A stretch of DNA of 64,000 nt from Lachnospiraceae bacterium C10 (GCA_900100095.1 FMTN01000024.1:1-64000); one strand, 5' to 3'; numbered from the stretch's first letter, positions 15,716-24,814 are shown. Numbers and translations: made by a program. Notes: generated by a model not told the origin, from the letters alone.

Positions 15716-16561
15716 ATGACAGACACCATTAGCATCCAGGACCTGGAGTGTTTCGGCTACCACGGCGTTCTTGGAGAAGAAAAAAAGCTGGGACAGAAAT
15801 TTCTAATTTCACTTGATTTATCCGTGGATCTTTCACGCGCCACTGAAACGGACCGGTGTGAAGATACGGTGGATTACAGCGCTGTATGCGCACAGGTAAA
15901 GCAGTTGACCGAGACAAACGTATACGACCTGATTGAGACCCTTGCCGGAGAAATTGCAAAACACATTCTTTTCCAGTTCTCCATGGTTACTTCTGTGACC
16001 GTTACCGTGAAAAAACCATGGGCACCGATTATGTGCAGTGTCAAAACCGTCGCCGTAACCATCACCCGCGGATGGCACAAGGTCTACCTTGGGGTGGGAT
16101 CCAATATCGGAGACTCAAAAGAGATCATTCAGAAAGCCGCCGACCTGCTTTCCGGACACAAAGCCATCCGGAATCTGAAGCTCACCTCACTGATTTCCAC
16201 AAAACCTTACGGGGTAAAAGAGCAACCGGATTTTGTCAACGGAGCCATTTATCTTGAGACGATCCTTCCACCCAACGCCCTTCTGCGCCTCACCTCTTCC
16301 ATCGAAAAAGAGATGGGACGCGAACGCAAACAGCATTGGGGGCCAAGAACACTGGATTTAGACATCCTGTTCTTTGATGACCAGATTAGCGACGATCCGC
16401 TTCTTATCCTTCCTCATCCGGAAATTGCAAAGCGCGATTTCGTCCTGGCACCATTGACGGAGTTGAATCCTCATCTGATTCATCCCGTCTACCGCAAAAC
16501 GGTTTCTGAATTATTAGAGGAATTAAAAAAGAAAGCATCCTACGAGAAGACGCTTTCTTAA
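15716..16561 (+). CDS. folBK: bifunctional dihydroneopterin aldolase / HPPK (FolB-FolK fusion)
   Basis: The 281-residue fusion carries FolB at about 1-118 (IQDLECFGYHGVLGEEKKLG, VDYSAV and the ETLAGEIAKHIL block) and FolK at about 122-275 (VYLGVGSNIGDS, DFVNGAIYLET, and the ATP/Mg signature GPRTLDLDILFFDD). It makes hydroxymethyl-dihydropterin and activates it for FolP. I chose ATG 15716 because GGAG stands six bases upstream; ATG 15704 in frame would add four residues. The fusion is common in Firmicutes. It ends the folate operon, convergent to aroB two bases away. Confidence 0.95.
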   Translation: MTDTISIQDLECFGYHGVLGEEKKLGQKFLISLDLSVDLSRATETDRCEDTVDYSAVCAQVKQLTETNVYDLIETLAGEIAKHILFQFSMVTSVTVTVKKPWAPIMCSVKTVAVTITRGWHKVYLGVGSNIGDSKEIIQKAADLLSGHKAIRNLKLTSLISTKPYGVKEQPDFVNGAIYLETILPPNALLRLTSSIEKEMGRERKQHWGPRTLDLDILFFDDQISDDPLLILPHPEIAKRDFVLAPLTELNPHLIHPVYRKTVSELLEELKKKASYEKTLS

Positions 16562-16563
16562 TA

Positions 16564-17685
16564 TTAGATTCCCGGCATCTGCAGGATGATTTCTCTTGCA
16601 TCCTCTTCGGATACCAGGCGGGCATATTCTCCCGGATTCGGTTCATCAATCGCTCCGATGCCCTTCTGCAGGACAAAGCGGAGGTGCCCGTCCCTTACCT
16701 TCTTATCCGTGTAGAGTTTTTTTACCAGTTCTTCCCGGTCAATATAGGACGGAATTCCGGTCGGAAGATTTGCCTTCTCATAAAGGGCAATGACCCGCGC
16801 TGCTTCTTCTTCCGTCATCGTGTGAAAATGAACCGCCAGGCGAACCTGCGCTGCCATTCCAATGGCGAGCGCCTCCCCGTGGAGGAGACGATAATCACTG
16901 ACGGTTTCAATCGCACGTCCTACGGTGTGACCAAGATTCAATACCTCTCTCAGCCCGCTTTCTCTCTCATCCTTCATAACAATCTGATACTTGATCTGAC
17001 AGTTCTTTTCTGCAATGTACCCGCAGCTCTCCTCATCCCCGGAAAGAATCTCTTCCATATGCTTTTCAAGGTAGGTGAACATATCATAATCCCCCAGACA
17101 GGCATGCTTGATCGTCTCCGCCATTCCGCTGGACAACTGCCGCTGATCCAGGCTCTCCCAGGTTGCAAGATCGATATAGACCTTCTTTGGCTGGTTGAAT
17201 AAGCCAATGAGATTCGTCGCCAAAGGCGTATCCACAGCTGTCTTCCCTCCAACAGAAGCATCTGCTGCCGAAAGAAGGGTTGTGGAGTAATTCAGGAAAG
17301 GAACTCCTCTTCCGAAGGTTCCGGCAAGAAAGCCTCCCAGGTCTGAAACAACGCCTCCTCCCACGTTGATCACACAGCAGTCTCTGCGAAAACCGGCCTC
17401 CAACATGGCATCTTCGATGCAGGCCTTGACCTCTCTTGTCTTACTCTTCTCTCCCTCCGGAATAACAAAAGAAGAGACAAGGTAGCCCTGCTCCCGGAGC
17501 TTTTCACAAATCGCCTCCGCGTACAGGCCGTTCACGATGCTGTCTGTGATGACAGCGAAGCGTCGAACGGAACCTACCAGTCCCTTCTTAATGTCCTCAA
17601 CCAGGGTATCCTGTAAATGACGACCAATCTCAATATCATAGCTGTCGTCCACAACTTTTTTTAATTCCAGATTCATGATACTCAT
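16564..17685 (-). CDS. aroB: 3-dehydroquinate synthase
   Basis: The 373-residue NAD-dependent enzyme makes 3-dehydroquinate from DAHP in the shikimate pathway, which also feeds p-aminobenzoate. Visible motifs are VINVGGGVVSDLGGFLAGTF (about 92-111), TTLLSAADASVGGKTAVD, KHACLGD, LNLGHTVGRAIE and the metal histidine in LLHGEALAIGM. The start is ATG 17685, behind AGGAGAG. No other aro gene is near. Confidence 0.96.
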   Translation of the reverse strand: MSIMNLELKKVVDDSYDIEIGRHLQDTLVEDIKKGLVGSVRRFAVITDSIVNGLYAEAICEKLREQGYLVSSFVIPEGEKSKTREVKACIEDAMLEAGFRRDCCVINVGGGVVSDLGGFLAGTFGRGVPFLNYSTTLLSAADASVGGKTAVDTPLATNLIGLFNQPKKVYIDLATWESLDQRQLSSGMAETIKHACLGDYDMFTYLEKHMEEILSGDEESCGYIAEKNCQIKYQIVMKDERESGLREVLNLGHTVGRAIETVSDYRLLHGEALAIGMAAQVRLAVHFHTMTEEEAARVIALYEKANLPTGIPSYIDREELVKKLYTDKKVRDGHLRFVLQKGIGAIDEPNPGEYARLVSEEDAREIILQMPGI

Positions 17686-17877
17686 AATGCTCTCCTGATG
17701 CTGTACGTTCTTCTTTGTCCAATGCATCCATGATACCACAACGCTTTAACCTCTTAAAGTCTTTCTGTCTCCAAAGCATTTTTTATACAATTTGAGACAA
17801 TAATATAATGACCTTCCGGGGATTTGGTGTTAACATAAACATGTTGTTTGTATACAAAGTTACCTCTAGGAGATGCC

Positions 17878-18534
17878 ATGGATCAGGAATTACTTATCAA
17901 TACAACCCTCTTCGAGGGAATGACGCTCCCTGAAATTCAGGAAGCCCTCGGCTGTCTGTCCAGCTATCAGAAAAGCTTTCAGAAAGGGGAAGTAATTTTT
18001 GCTTCCGGCTCCGTTGTCACCGCCATGGGACTCATCATAGAGGGTTCTGTCATTGTTGAGTGCAATGATCTCTGGGGCAACCGTACCATTCTGACTCATT
18101 TTGAGAAAGGCAACTATTTTGCAGAAGCCTATGCCATGTACCCGGACTGCATTGTACCGGTGGATATTGTGGCCAATGCCGATTGCCAAATTCTCTTTTT
18201 GAAAATCGGACATCTCATCCACTGCAGCAACTGTAACGATCACCATGTCATTCACCGTTTAACTGCAAATCTTCTGAAGATCTCTCTGCAGAAGAATATG
18301 GCCCTTTCCAACCGAAGCTTTCATACCGCTTCTCACAATATGAGGGGCAAGATTCTTGCCTACCTGAATACCATATCGCTACAGTGTCAGAGTAAAACCT
18401 TCGACATTCCTTTTGACCGGCAACAGTTGGCAGATTATCTCAACATTGACCGGACCGCTCTTTCCAAGGAACTGTCCAAGATGAAAAAAGACGGTTTGCT
18501 GGACTACTGGAAAAACCATTTCAAGCTCTACTAG
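17878..18534 (+). CDS. Crp/Fnr-family transcriptional regulator
   Basis: The 218-residue protein has a cyclic-nucleotide-binding-like N domain (KGEVIFASGSVV, GLIIEGSV, FEKGNYFAEA) and a C-terminal winged helix (about 150-215; FDRQQLADYLNIDRTALSKE). No FNR-type N-terminal cysteine cluster is present, though CSNCND near residue 117 is notable. The ATG at 17878 follows CTAGGAG; a -10 box TATAAT is at 17804-17809. The effector is unknown. The 3' neighbour converges. Confidence 0.9.
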   Translation: MDQELLINTTLFEGMTLPEIQEALGCLSSYQKSFQKGEVIFASGSVVTAMGLIIEGSVIVECNDLWGNRTILTHFEKGNYFAEAYAMYPDCIVPVDIVANADCQILFLKIGHLIHCSNCNDHHVIHRLTANLLKISLQKNMALSNRSFHTASHNMRGKILAYLNTISLQCQSKTFDIPFDRQQLADYLNIDRTALSKELSKMKKDGLLDYWKNHFKLY

Positions 18535-18550
18535 GCTCTTCCAGGCTCCG

Positions 18551-19291
18551 CTACGGCAGAAGTTTAACCGGCTTAAAGTCCAGATAATCTCCCGACACAA
18601 GGTCATAATTGATTCCCTGATATTCGCCGCGGATACTGTCTGCAAACCGGCTGCTTCCGTGACAGTGGGAATATACCACCCGTTCACAGCCATACTCCAA
18701 TGCAATGGCTGTAAACGGGCTTTCTTTTTCCAGAATGTTCGTGGGAGGATAATGCAGGAACATAATAAATTTATGGTATCCTGCCTCCCTGGCCATCTCG
18801 AAGGATTTGCGGAGACGAACCATCTCACGGTCCACAAGCTTTTTCGCATGCTCTTCCTTCTCCTCATCCCAGCCCATCAGGTTCCCCCAGGCATCGTAGT
18901 AAAAAGGACCTTCAAAGGTGTAGCCCTTGGTTCCTACCAGAGCATAATCCTCGTAGGTATAAAAATTATCCTGAAGAAAATACAGATCGGAGTTGAACTG
19001 TTCATTCAGCCGCGCTGTCTTTTTCGCATCCCAGAACATATCATGATTCCCACGAAGAAGGATCTTGCGTCCCGGCAGATTGCTGATAAATTCCAGATCC
19101 AGCCGGCATTCCTCCAGCTTTCTTCCCCAGGAATGATCCCCGGTAATGACAAGGGTATCCTCCGGTTTGACCAGTCGGTTTACCTTTTTTTGTATCTTCT
19201 TCTCGTGATGCTTCCACACACTTCCGAAAATATCCATGGACTTGTCCACCTGAAAACTCAGATGAAAATCTCCCATCGCATATAACGCCAT
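18551..19291 (-). CDS. metallophosphoesterase
   Basis: The 246-residue cytoplasmic protein shows the calcineurin-like phosphoesterase motifs GDFHLS (7-12), GDHSWGR, LRGNHDMFW (about 78-86), MFLHYPP and a last VYSHCHG. The second motif reads GDHSW rather than the usual GDxxD. The substrate is unknown. It is 23 bases downstream of the phosphoglucomutase gene on the same strand, so co-transcription is likely. Confidence 0.9.
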   Translation of the reverse strand: MALYAMGDFHLSFQVDKSMDIFGSVWKHHEKKIQKKVNRLVKPEDTLVITGDHSWGRKLEECRLDLEFISNLPGRKILLRGNHDMFWDAKKTARLNEQFNSDLYFLQDNFYTYEDYALVGTKGYTFEGPFYYDAWGNLMGWDEEKEEHAKKLVDREMVRLRKSFEMAREAGYHKFIMFLHYPPTNILEKESPFTAIALEYGCERVVYSHCHGSSRFADSIRGEYQGINYDLVSGDYLDFKPVKLLP

Positions 19292-19314
19292 CCTACACCT
19301 TCGTTCTATTTCTG

Positions 19315-21015
19315 TTATTCTACGGACGATACTCTCTCAAGTACGGCATCTCGAATCATCGCACCCTTTTCATCCGCCTGTTCTTTATTCTCCGCAACAC
19401 TGTAGAAGTAAAATTTAATTTTAGGCTCCGTACCGCTTGGACGAACTGCAAACCAGCTTCCATCCGCAAGGTGATAACGAAGGGCATTCTGCGGCGGAAT
19501 ATCTTCATAGCCATCGGTATAATCAATCACCTTTTCTACCTCAATATCACAGACCTTTGTCAGCGGCTGCTTCCGAAGAGATGCCATCATCCTTGCAATC
19601 CGCTGGGAACCGGCAATTCCTTCCAGCACAAGGTTCGGCTCCAGCTCACAGTAACTGCCGTACGTCTCATAGATTTCCTGCAATACATTCCACAGCGTCT
19701 TCCCCTGCTTCTTATAGTAAGCCGCAGCTTCTGCCACAAGCATACCGGCAGAGATGCCATCCTTGTCTCTTATATCCTCACAGGCAGCATAACCCACCGA
19801 CTCTTCATATCCAAAGAGATAGATATAGCCTTCCTCATGAAGTCTTGGAATGATACCACAGATATTCTTAAATCCGGTCAGGGTCTCAAACATGGTAACA
19901 CCATACGCCTTCGCAATCCTTGTAGACAGATCGGAAGTAACAATGGACTTTGCCATTGCACCCTTTGCCGGAAGCGTTCCTGCCGTCTTGTGACCCTCCA
20001 GGATATAGTTCACCAGGAGATAACCGGTCTGATTCCCGTTCAATGGTACATAATCCCCCTCGTCGGTACGGATCTCAATTGCAAAACGGTCCGCATCCGG
20101 ATCGGTTGCCATCAGAAGCTCCGCTCCCGTCTTACGGCCATATTCTTCGCTAAGTGCAAAGGCCTTCGGATCCTCCGGGTTCGGGTAACCTACGGTTGTA
20201 AAATCCGGATCCGGATCCGCCTGCTCCTGCACAATCTGCCAGTTCGTAAAACCTCGATCCTTTAGCATCTGACGGAACGGTATATTTCCGCAACCGTTCA
20301 GCGGTGTGTAGACAATTGGAATGTCCAAATCAATCTCATCCCCACCATGAATGGCAAGTGATTCAATGCAATCCAGGTACAGACGGTCATATTCCTCACC
20401 TAATACAACGATTTCACCCTTTTTCACATCTTCATCCGGCTCTGCCGTAAGGGTTATAATATCAGTCCAGATATCCACAGCCTGAATGCACTTTGTCATG
20501 GCATCTGCCACCTGTGAGCTCACCTGACAGCCATCCTCCCAGTAGGCTTTATATCCGTTATATTCCTTCGGATTGTGCGAAGCTGTAATATTAATTCCGG
20601 ATACCGCACCGAGATGTCGGATCATGTATGCCAGTTCCGGCGTCGGTCGAAGATCCGGGAAAGTATAGACCTTAATTCCGTTTGCGGAGAAAATATCCGC
20701 TGCCAGTCGGGAAAATTCCTTCGACATATGACGTGGATCATGAGCAATCACAACGCCCTTCTCCATCGCCTCTTCTCCACAGCTTGTAATAAAATCAGCG
20801 ATTCCCTGTGTCGCACGGCCAACCGTGTACACATTCATCCGGTTGGTTCCCACACCCACTTTTCCGCGAAGTCCGGCGGTTCCAAAGGCAAGATCCTGAT
20901 AAAAACTCTCTTCCTTTTCTATCTCACGATCTTCCAAATCCAGTAAGTCCTGCCACAATGCATCCTCTTCCCCGAGGCATTCCTTCCATTCCTGATAATT
21001 TTCCTGGTAGCCCAT
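19315..21015 (-). CDS. pgcA: alpha-phosphoglucomutase / phosphomannomutase
   Basis: The 566-residue enzyme interconverts hexose 1- and 6-phosphates. The four landmarks are present: phosphoserine loop ITASHNPKEYNG (about 144-155), metal loop DPDADRFA (about 305), sugar loop GYEESVGY, and phosphate loop RPSGTEPKIKFY near the end. Length fits the PgcA type of Firmicutes. ATG 21015 follows a good GGAGG. The upstream 271 bases to 21286 contain AT-rich promoter-like sequence for both divergent genes. Confidence 0.95.
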   Translation of the reverse strand: MGYQENYQEWKECLGEEDALWQDLLDLEDREIEKEESFYQDLAFGTAGLRGKVGVGTNRMNVYTVGRATQGIADFITSCGEEAMEKGVVIAHDPRHMSKEFSRLAADIFSANGIKVYTFPDLRPTPELAYMIRHLGAVSGINITASHNPKEYNGYKAYWEDGCQVSSQVADAMTKCIQAVDIWTDIITLTAEPDEDVKKGEIVVLGEEYDRLYLDCIESLAIHGGDEIDLDIPIVYTPLNGCGNIPFRQMLKDRGFTNWQIVQEQADPDPDFTTVGYPNPEDPKAFALSEEYGRKTGAELLMATDPDADRFAIEIRTDEGDYVPLNGNQTGYLLVNYILEGHKTAGTLPAKGAMAKSIVTSDLSTRIAKAYGVTMFETLTGFKNICGIIPRLHEEGYIYLFGYEESVGYAACEDIRDKDGISAGMLVAEAAAYYKKQGKTLWNVLQEIYETYGSYCELEPNLVLEGIAGSQRIARMMASLRKQPLTKVCDIEVEKVIDYTDGYEDIPPQNALRYHLADGSWFAVRPSGTEPKIKFYFYSVAENKEQADEKGAMIRDAVLERVSSVE

Positions 21016-21286
21016 ACGCGTCCTCCTTTGCTTTTATACTAAAATTCTCTCATATTTTTTCGAAAATTTCATTTCAAATATTTTTCTGTACCAAAATCCT
21101 TTCCCGTCCCTTCCTCCGTACATTACTCTAATCTTGGAAAATAGGATAAGTTCTCTTTTTTGTCTTGTCAATTTTTTGTCATTTTCACTAAAATGCACCT
21201 TTCTTCTACCCAGCGGAAACGATTTGTTGTATAATAGTTTCTAAAGTACATATTGTGAGGATATGCAGGAGTAAAAGGGTAAGACG

Positions 21287-21592
21287 ATGGACTATAGCAG
21301 AAAAGCAGACATAATCAACAAACTACGAACCAGCATGATGACCAAAGAGGAAAAGGTAATCTGGGAAGGCAACGAAGACGGACGTTTCATCGATGAACGA
21401 ATCGCATTTGAAGCCTATACTCCGGAAGAAAAGGCTTTTCTTATGGAACAGCAGGCAAAGGTCGACGCAAAGGCAAAAGAGATCAAGAAAGCCAAGGCTG
21501 AGGAAGAGAAATTAAATCTTCTCTTCGAACGGGCTCGCGACGAGCGCACCAAAACCGGCGCAAAGCAGTGGTTCTCTTCCAAAAAGAAATAA
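21287..21592 (+). CDS. small highly charged protein, unknown function
   Basis: A 101-residue protein is rich in Lys and Glu, with a probable C-terminal coiled coil (about 55-90, VDAKAKEIKKAKAEEEK). No signal, membrane segment or family is recognised. A -10 box TATAAT lies at 21230-21235 and a strong terminator follows, so it is a separate transcript, which supports a real gene. Confidence 0.65.
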   Translation: MDYSRKADIINKLRTSMMTKEEKVIWEGNEDGRFIDERIAFEAYTPEEKAFLMEQQAKVDAKAKEIKKAKAEEEKLNLLFERARDERTKTGAKQWFSSKKK

Positions 21593-21600
21593 CAAAAACA

Positions 21601-21639
21601 AAAAGGACAGAACTCTTTGCTGAGCTTCTGTCCTTTTTT
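21601..21639 (+). terminator. intrinsic terminator
   Basis: AAAAGGACAGAA (21601-21612) pairs with TTCTGTCCTTTT (21627-21638) and ends in a T run, directly after the small gene at 21287. Confidence 0.9.
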
Positions 21640-21767
21640 CGAAGGATGCAGAGGGGACTACATCCTTCCGTGAGGGGAGTAAAAAAGTAACACATTTGTG
21701 TTTCTGGATGTATCCTATCACAAGAAAGGTCACACAAAGGACACAGTTTTTTACATTTTTTCTTTTT

Positions 21768-22373
21768 TTACAGAAGCATCTGTAAATCCTCAAGCAATCC
21801 TTCCTGGGATAACACCTGTTTTGACGCCATTCCGAAGCGAATGGCCGCCTCCACATTTTCTTTCCGATCATCAAAAAAGATACATTCTGAAGGAGTTAAA
21901 TGATTTCTTTCACATAACGCCTGGTAGATGGCAACGGACGGCTTTGCCTCATGAATCATGTAAGAAACCATTTTACCGTCCAGATCCTTCATAAAATCCG
22001 CATATTGAGTATGCTTATGAAACAGGCCCTCCGGATAATTGGACAACAGATAGATATGATATCCCTTTTCCTTCAGTTGATGAACCATCTTCCACACCTT
22101 CGGTCTTGGCACATGCATATACTCTCCATGCTCGATAAACCAGCGAATCACTTCCGCGTCCTTTGGATAGTGCTGCGCATATGCCGCTATGATGTCCTCG
22201 ATGCTTCGAATCCCAAGGTCCATCTGTTGCCACAGCCCCTCCGGATCATCAAACATCTCATGCCCAACCCGAAGAGCATCCTCTTTGTCCAGGCCATAGT
22301 CTCTTAACATATCCTCCCAGCGATAATCCAACAATACGCTCCCCACATCAAAAATCACATTACGATATTTCAA
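21768..22373 (-). CDS. HAD-superfamily hydrolase (YihX-like)
   Basis: A 201-residue protein of the haloacid dehalogenase fold has motif I FDVGSVLLD (8-16), motif II LLSNYPE, motif III lysine in HEAKPSVAIY and motif IV FFDDRKENVEAA. As in YihX, the residue two after the nucleophile Asp is Gly. The start codon is TTG with GGAGG seven bases upstream; no ATG is available there. Sugar-phosphate phosphatase activity is plausible. Confidence 0.88.
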   Translation of the reverse strand: MKYRNVIFDVGSVLLDYRWEDMLRDYGLDKEDALRVGHEMFDDPEGLWQQMDLGIRSIEDIIAAYAQHYPKDAEVIRWFIEHGEYMHVPRPKVWKMVHQLKEKGYHIYLLSNYPEGLFHKHTQYADFMKDLDGKMVSYMIHEAKPSVAIYQALCERNHLTPSECIFFDDRKENVEAAIRFGMASKQVLSQEGLLEDLQMLL

Positions 22374-22417
22374 ACGACAACCTCCATTAAGCTATTCTTT
22401 CTTCTTTTTATTTTTGT

Positions 22418-22607
22418 CAAGACTCGCTCGCGAGTCTTGCGCGCCGGATTCGGGTCTGCTTCAGCAGACAAATTCCTGTCCGAATCCGTGCGCATCCTCG
22501 CGGAGCGTTTAACTCAGTCGGAGCTTGTACCCCGACTGAGTATAGTTTGTCATAACCCCCACCTACGCTAACGCTTAGAGGTGGGGGATTTCTTCGACTG
22601 AGTTAAA
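22418..22607 (+). repeat. long palindromic element, copy A
   Basis: This 190-nt element is built from nested stems: palindrome 22418-22439; stem 22445-22453/22480-22488 enclosing a perfect 7-bp hairpin (22454-22460/22463-22469); a 22-nt block from 22489 (TGCGCATCC...) identical in copy B; outer stem 22511-22520/22595-22604; and inner hairpin 22556-22564/22579-22587. A second CGACTGAG near 22533 gives an alternative partner for the outer stem. Its last 40 bases lie inside the DUF2974 gene on the other strand. It contains no reading frame of its own. Confidence 0.88.
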
Positions 22608-23710
22608 ACCTCTTCCACAAAACTGGACGTTCCGGAAGAAATAAATTTGCGGATCAACCCCCAGAATACCTTCTGGTCTTCTTTCGACATCGCTCCAAGC
22701 GCCTCACGAATCACTCCAAGTGTCATGGCCTTTTCCTTCGGATCGATTAAATCGATCAGGTTGGTCGCCCCGGTGCTCTCCATTATGCCAAAGACAGCAT
22801 CAATAAAGAATTTCCGACGTTCATCATTGACATCATAAATCCACCGCCGGATGGTCTTGTCAAAGACGATACTTCCCTTACTGCGCCCTTTTCCACGAAC
22901 GAAATGATTCCGCTCGATCTCCCAGTTCTGAGGATTATGTGCCATGACTCCGTTGATGGACGTCTTGATTACCTGCTTCTTATTCTTCTGTTCCAGCAGA
23001 ATTCCTACGATTGAGTCTTCCGGGATATAACTGTATATGCGGTCTTTGATCCTCTTATAGCCCTCCGCTTCCACAACTTTTTCACGAAATCCCGGCCCGT
23101 CATTGGAATACACCGCAAGGATTCTTTTCTGTATGGAAAGCTTACAGAAGGCACCGGCATACATGGCAAAATTACCGCCCTTCGAATGTCCGCCCACGCG
23201 AAGCTTTTTAATCTTATGAGCATAGACTTCATCAAGATACTCCTTCGCGTAGATCTGCCCCTGTGTCTCCTTTTCAAGGGAGAGGTTGAAATCCTCCTTC
23301 CACCCTACGATGGAATTATCCGTCCCCCGATAGGCTGCAAAACAGGTCTTGTCCGGCAAAAGATAGGAAATGGCAGCAAACTGCGTACTGCTGTTACGAT
23401 CTGTCCTCTGTCGATAGGCCGCAAGACGAACTTTACCGAACCGTTTGGTATGCACCATCTTCTTGAGCAGATACGCCGATGTTTTGGTCAATTCCGGTGA
23501 CGACATGATGTCATCATCCGAATGCAGTTCAAAATAATGCCTGGCCACTTCTGTAATACTCACCGACTGGGCAAGAGATTCCATGGGCACAACATCCGTA
23601 TAATCTACGTACGCCAGATAGGATAACAGAAGATTATCCACTTCATTGAAGGGGTCTATATCCATTGGAACATCACTGCGCCAGTCCAGGTAGTCCGATA
23701 AATTCGCCAT
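22568..23710 (-). CDS. DUF2974 (Mbeg1-like) alpha/beta-hydrolase protein
   Basis: The 380-residue protein matches the DUF2974 family of lipase-like hydrolases. The N-terminal segment is VDNLLLSYLAYVDYTDV, AYRGTDNSIVGWKEDF lies near residue 130, and the nucleophile elbow is GGHSKGGNFAMYAG (about 172-185). No signal peptide is seen. The last thirteen residues (VLTQSKKSPTSKR) and the stop codon are encoded by the palindromic element, so the native C-terminus was probably replaced when the element arrived. The substrate is unknown. Confidence 0.88.
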   Translation of the reverse strand: MANLSDYLDWRSDVPMDIDPFNEVDNLLLSYLAYVDYTDVVPMESLAQSVSITEVARHYFELHSDDDIMSSPELTKTSAYLLKKMVHTKRFGKVRLAAYRQRTDRNSSTQFAAISYLLPDKTCFAAYRGTDNSIVGWKEDFNLSLEKETQGQIYAKEYLDEVYAHKIKKLRVGGHSKGGNFAMYAGAFCKLSIQKRILAVYSNDGPGFREKVVEAEGYKRIKDRIYSYIPEDSIVGILLEQKNKKQVIKTSINGVMAHNPQNWEIERNHFVRGKGRSKGSIVFDKTIRRWIYDVNDERRKFFIDAVFGIMESTGATNLIDLIDPKEKAMTLGVIREALGAMSKEDQKVFWGLIRKFISSGTSSFVEEVLTQSKKSPTSKR

Positions 23711-23822
23711 ACACCGCTCCTTTCTGCCAATTAAGAAAAATTCTACCCCCGAATGATTTTAAGGTCAACCGCGTATGTGCTATACTTTTACCACATTTAC
23801 ACCTGAAAAGGAGGTCTTCTTC

Positions 23823-24332
23823 ATGACCGTTGAGCAAAAATACGAAACTCTGACAAAGGCACTGATTGCCAATCGCATAACAATCTCCACCATGGAGAGC
23901 TGCACAAGCGGTTCCATCGCATCCCTTATTACCGATACCGAAGGTGCATCGGCTGTTTTTGAAGGAAGCTTTGTAACCTATTCCAATCAGGCTAAAATCA
24001 TGTGCGGGGTTCCTTCTTCTATCATCGACACCTACGGCGTATACTCCCCCCAGACTGCAGAAGCCATGGCACTCTGTGCCCTCAACGCTTTTCAGACGGA
24101 TGTGGCGGTGGGCGTAACCGGCTCCTTTGGCAATATCGATCCCGCCAACGAGGATTCCATTCCAGGTCATGTCTACTACTCTATTTCAACAAAAAAGGAA
24201 ACCGAGACGTTTTCCATCGTCCTCGATTCCCTTCAAAGTCGCTATGAATATAAAAGAAAGCTGGCTGATGATATCGCCGATCGCCTTCTTGACCTTATTC
24301 TCCGTCAAAAATCATCTCAAGCATCTGATTGA
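23823..24332 (+). CDS. CinA C-terminal-type amidase (PncC-like)
   Basis: The 169-residue single-domain protein resembles the CinA C-terminal domain, which deamidates nicotinamide mononucleotide. The family features MESCTSGSIASLITDTEGAS, FVTYSNQAKI, GVYSPQTAEAMA and AVGVTGSFGNIDP are visible. ATG 23823 follows AAAGGAGG. Its 3' end overlaps the convergent partition gene by 38 bases, an unusually tight arrangement. Confidence 0.88.
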   Translation: MTVEQKYETLTKALIANRITISTMESCTSGSIASLITDTEGASAVFEGSFVTYSNQAKIMCGVPSSIIDTYGVYSPQTAEAMALCALNAFQTDVAVGVTGSFGNIDPANEDSIPGHVYYSISTKKETETFSIVLDSLQSRYEYKRKLADDIADRLLDLILRQKSSQASD

Positions 24333-24813
24333 TCAGATCATTCTCCGATGTTCCAAGCTCTTCTGCAAGAGCCCGAAGCTTTTCATTGTAGGATTCCTTA
24401 ATCAAAAAGCTCTTGCGGACCGTCTTCTTCTCCTTGCGATTGCTTCGAAAGCGTGAGGAGATAGAGCTTTCAACGGTCACCTTTTCCTTCTCCTCTTTCA
24501 CTCCGTCGGTTTTTTCTGCTTCTTTTACCTCTTTGCCTGCGTCCTCTTTTATAATATCATTTGTATTACTTTTTGTATTATCTTTTGTATTATCTTCTAT
24601 ACTATCTTCGGTCGCGTTCCCGGAAGAGGCCTTTGCATCCGCCTGTTCTACTTCCTTTGTCACTTCCTCATAAGATTTGCCTTCCCGCAGAAGTTCGTCC
24701 ACCAGATTTCCTTCTCCCTGGCCGGCTTCCTCCTTACGCTCTTCCTTCTCTTCCATTCGTTTGCGATTCATCTCTCGCATCTTTTGTAATTTCGTAAGAC
24801 CGTTGTTCGCCAT
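24295..24813 (-). CDS. ribbon-helix-helix partition protein (ParB/ParG-type partner of ParA)
   Basis: The 172-residue protein is highly charged and mostly disordered for 125 residues (including the repeat DNTKDNTKSNTND). It ends in a ribbon-helix-helix domain: KKTVRKSFLIKESYNEKLRA followed by a second helix. This is the build of centromere-binding partners of small ParA proteins, such as ParG and omega. It starts one base after the parA stop with GGAGG inside parA, so the two are coupled. The 11-bp repeats at 25583 and 26291 are likely its binding sites. That assignment is inferred. Confidence 0.85.
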   Translation of the reverse strand: MANNGLTKLQKMREMNRKRMEEKEERKEEAGQGEGNLVDELLREGKSYEEVTKEVEQADAKASSGNATEDSIEDNTKDNTKSNTNDIIKEDAGKEVKEAEKTDGVKEEKEKVTVESSISSRFRSNRKEKKTVRKSFLIKESYNEKLRALAEELGTSENDLINQMLEMIFDGE

Positions 24814-24814
24814 C

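Noticed and set aside
20205-20222. Short tandem repeat of GATCCG words
   Set aside because: It encodes a repeated Asp-Pro pair inside the phosphoglucomutase gene and is not a separate element.
22418-22607. Simple intrinsic terminator between convergent-looking genes
   Set aside because: The fold is far larger than a terminator, lacks a T run after the main stems and is matched by a homologous copy 41 kb away.
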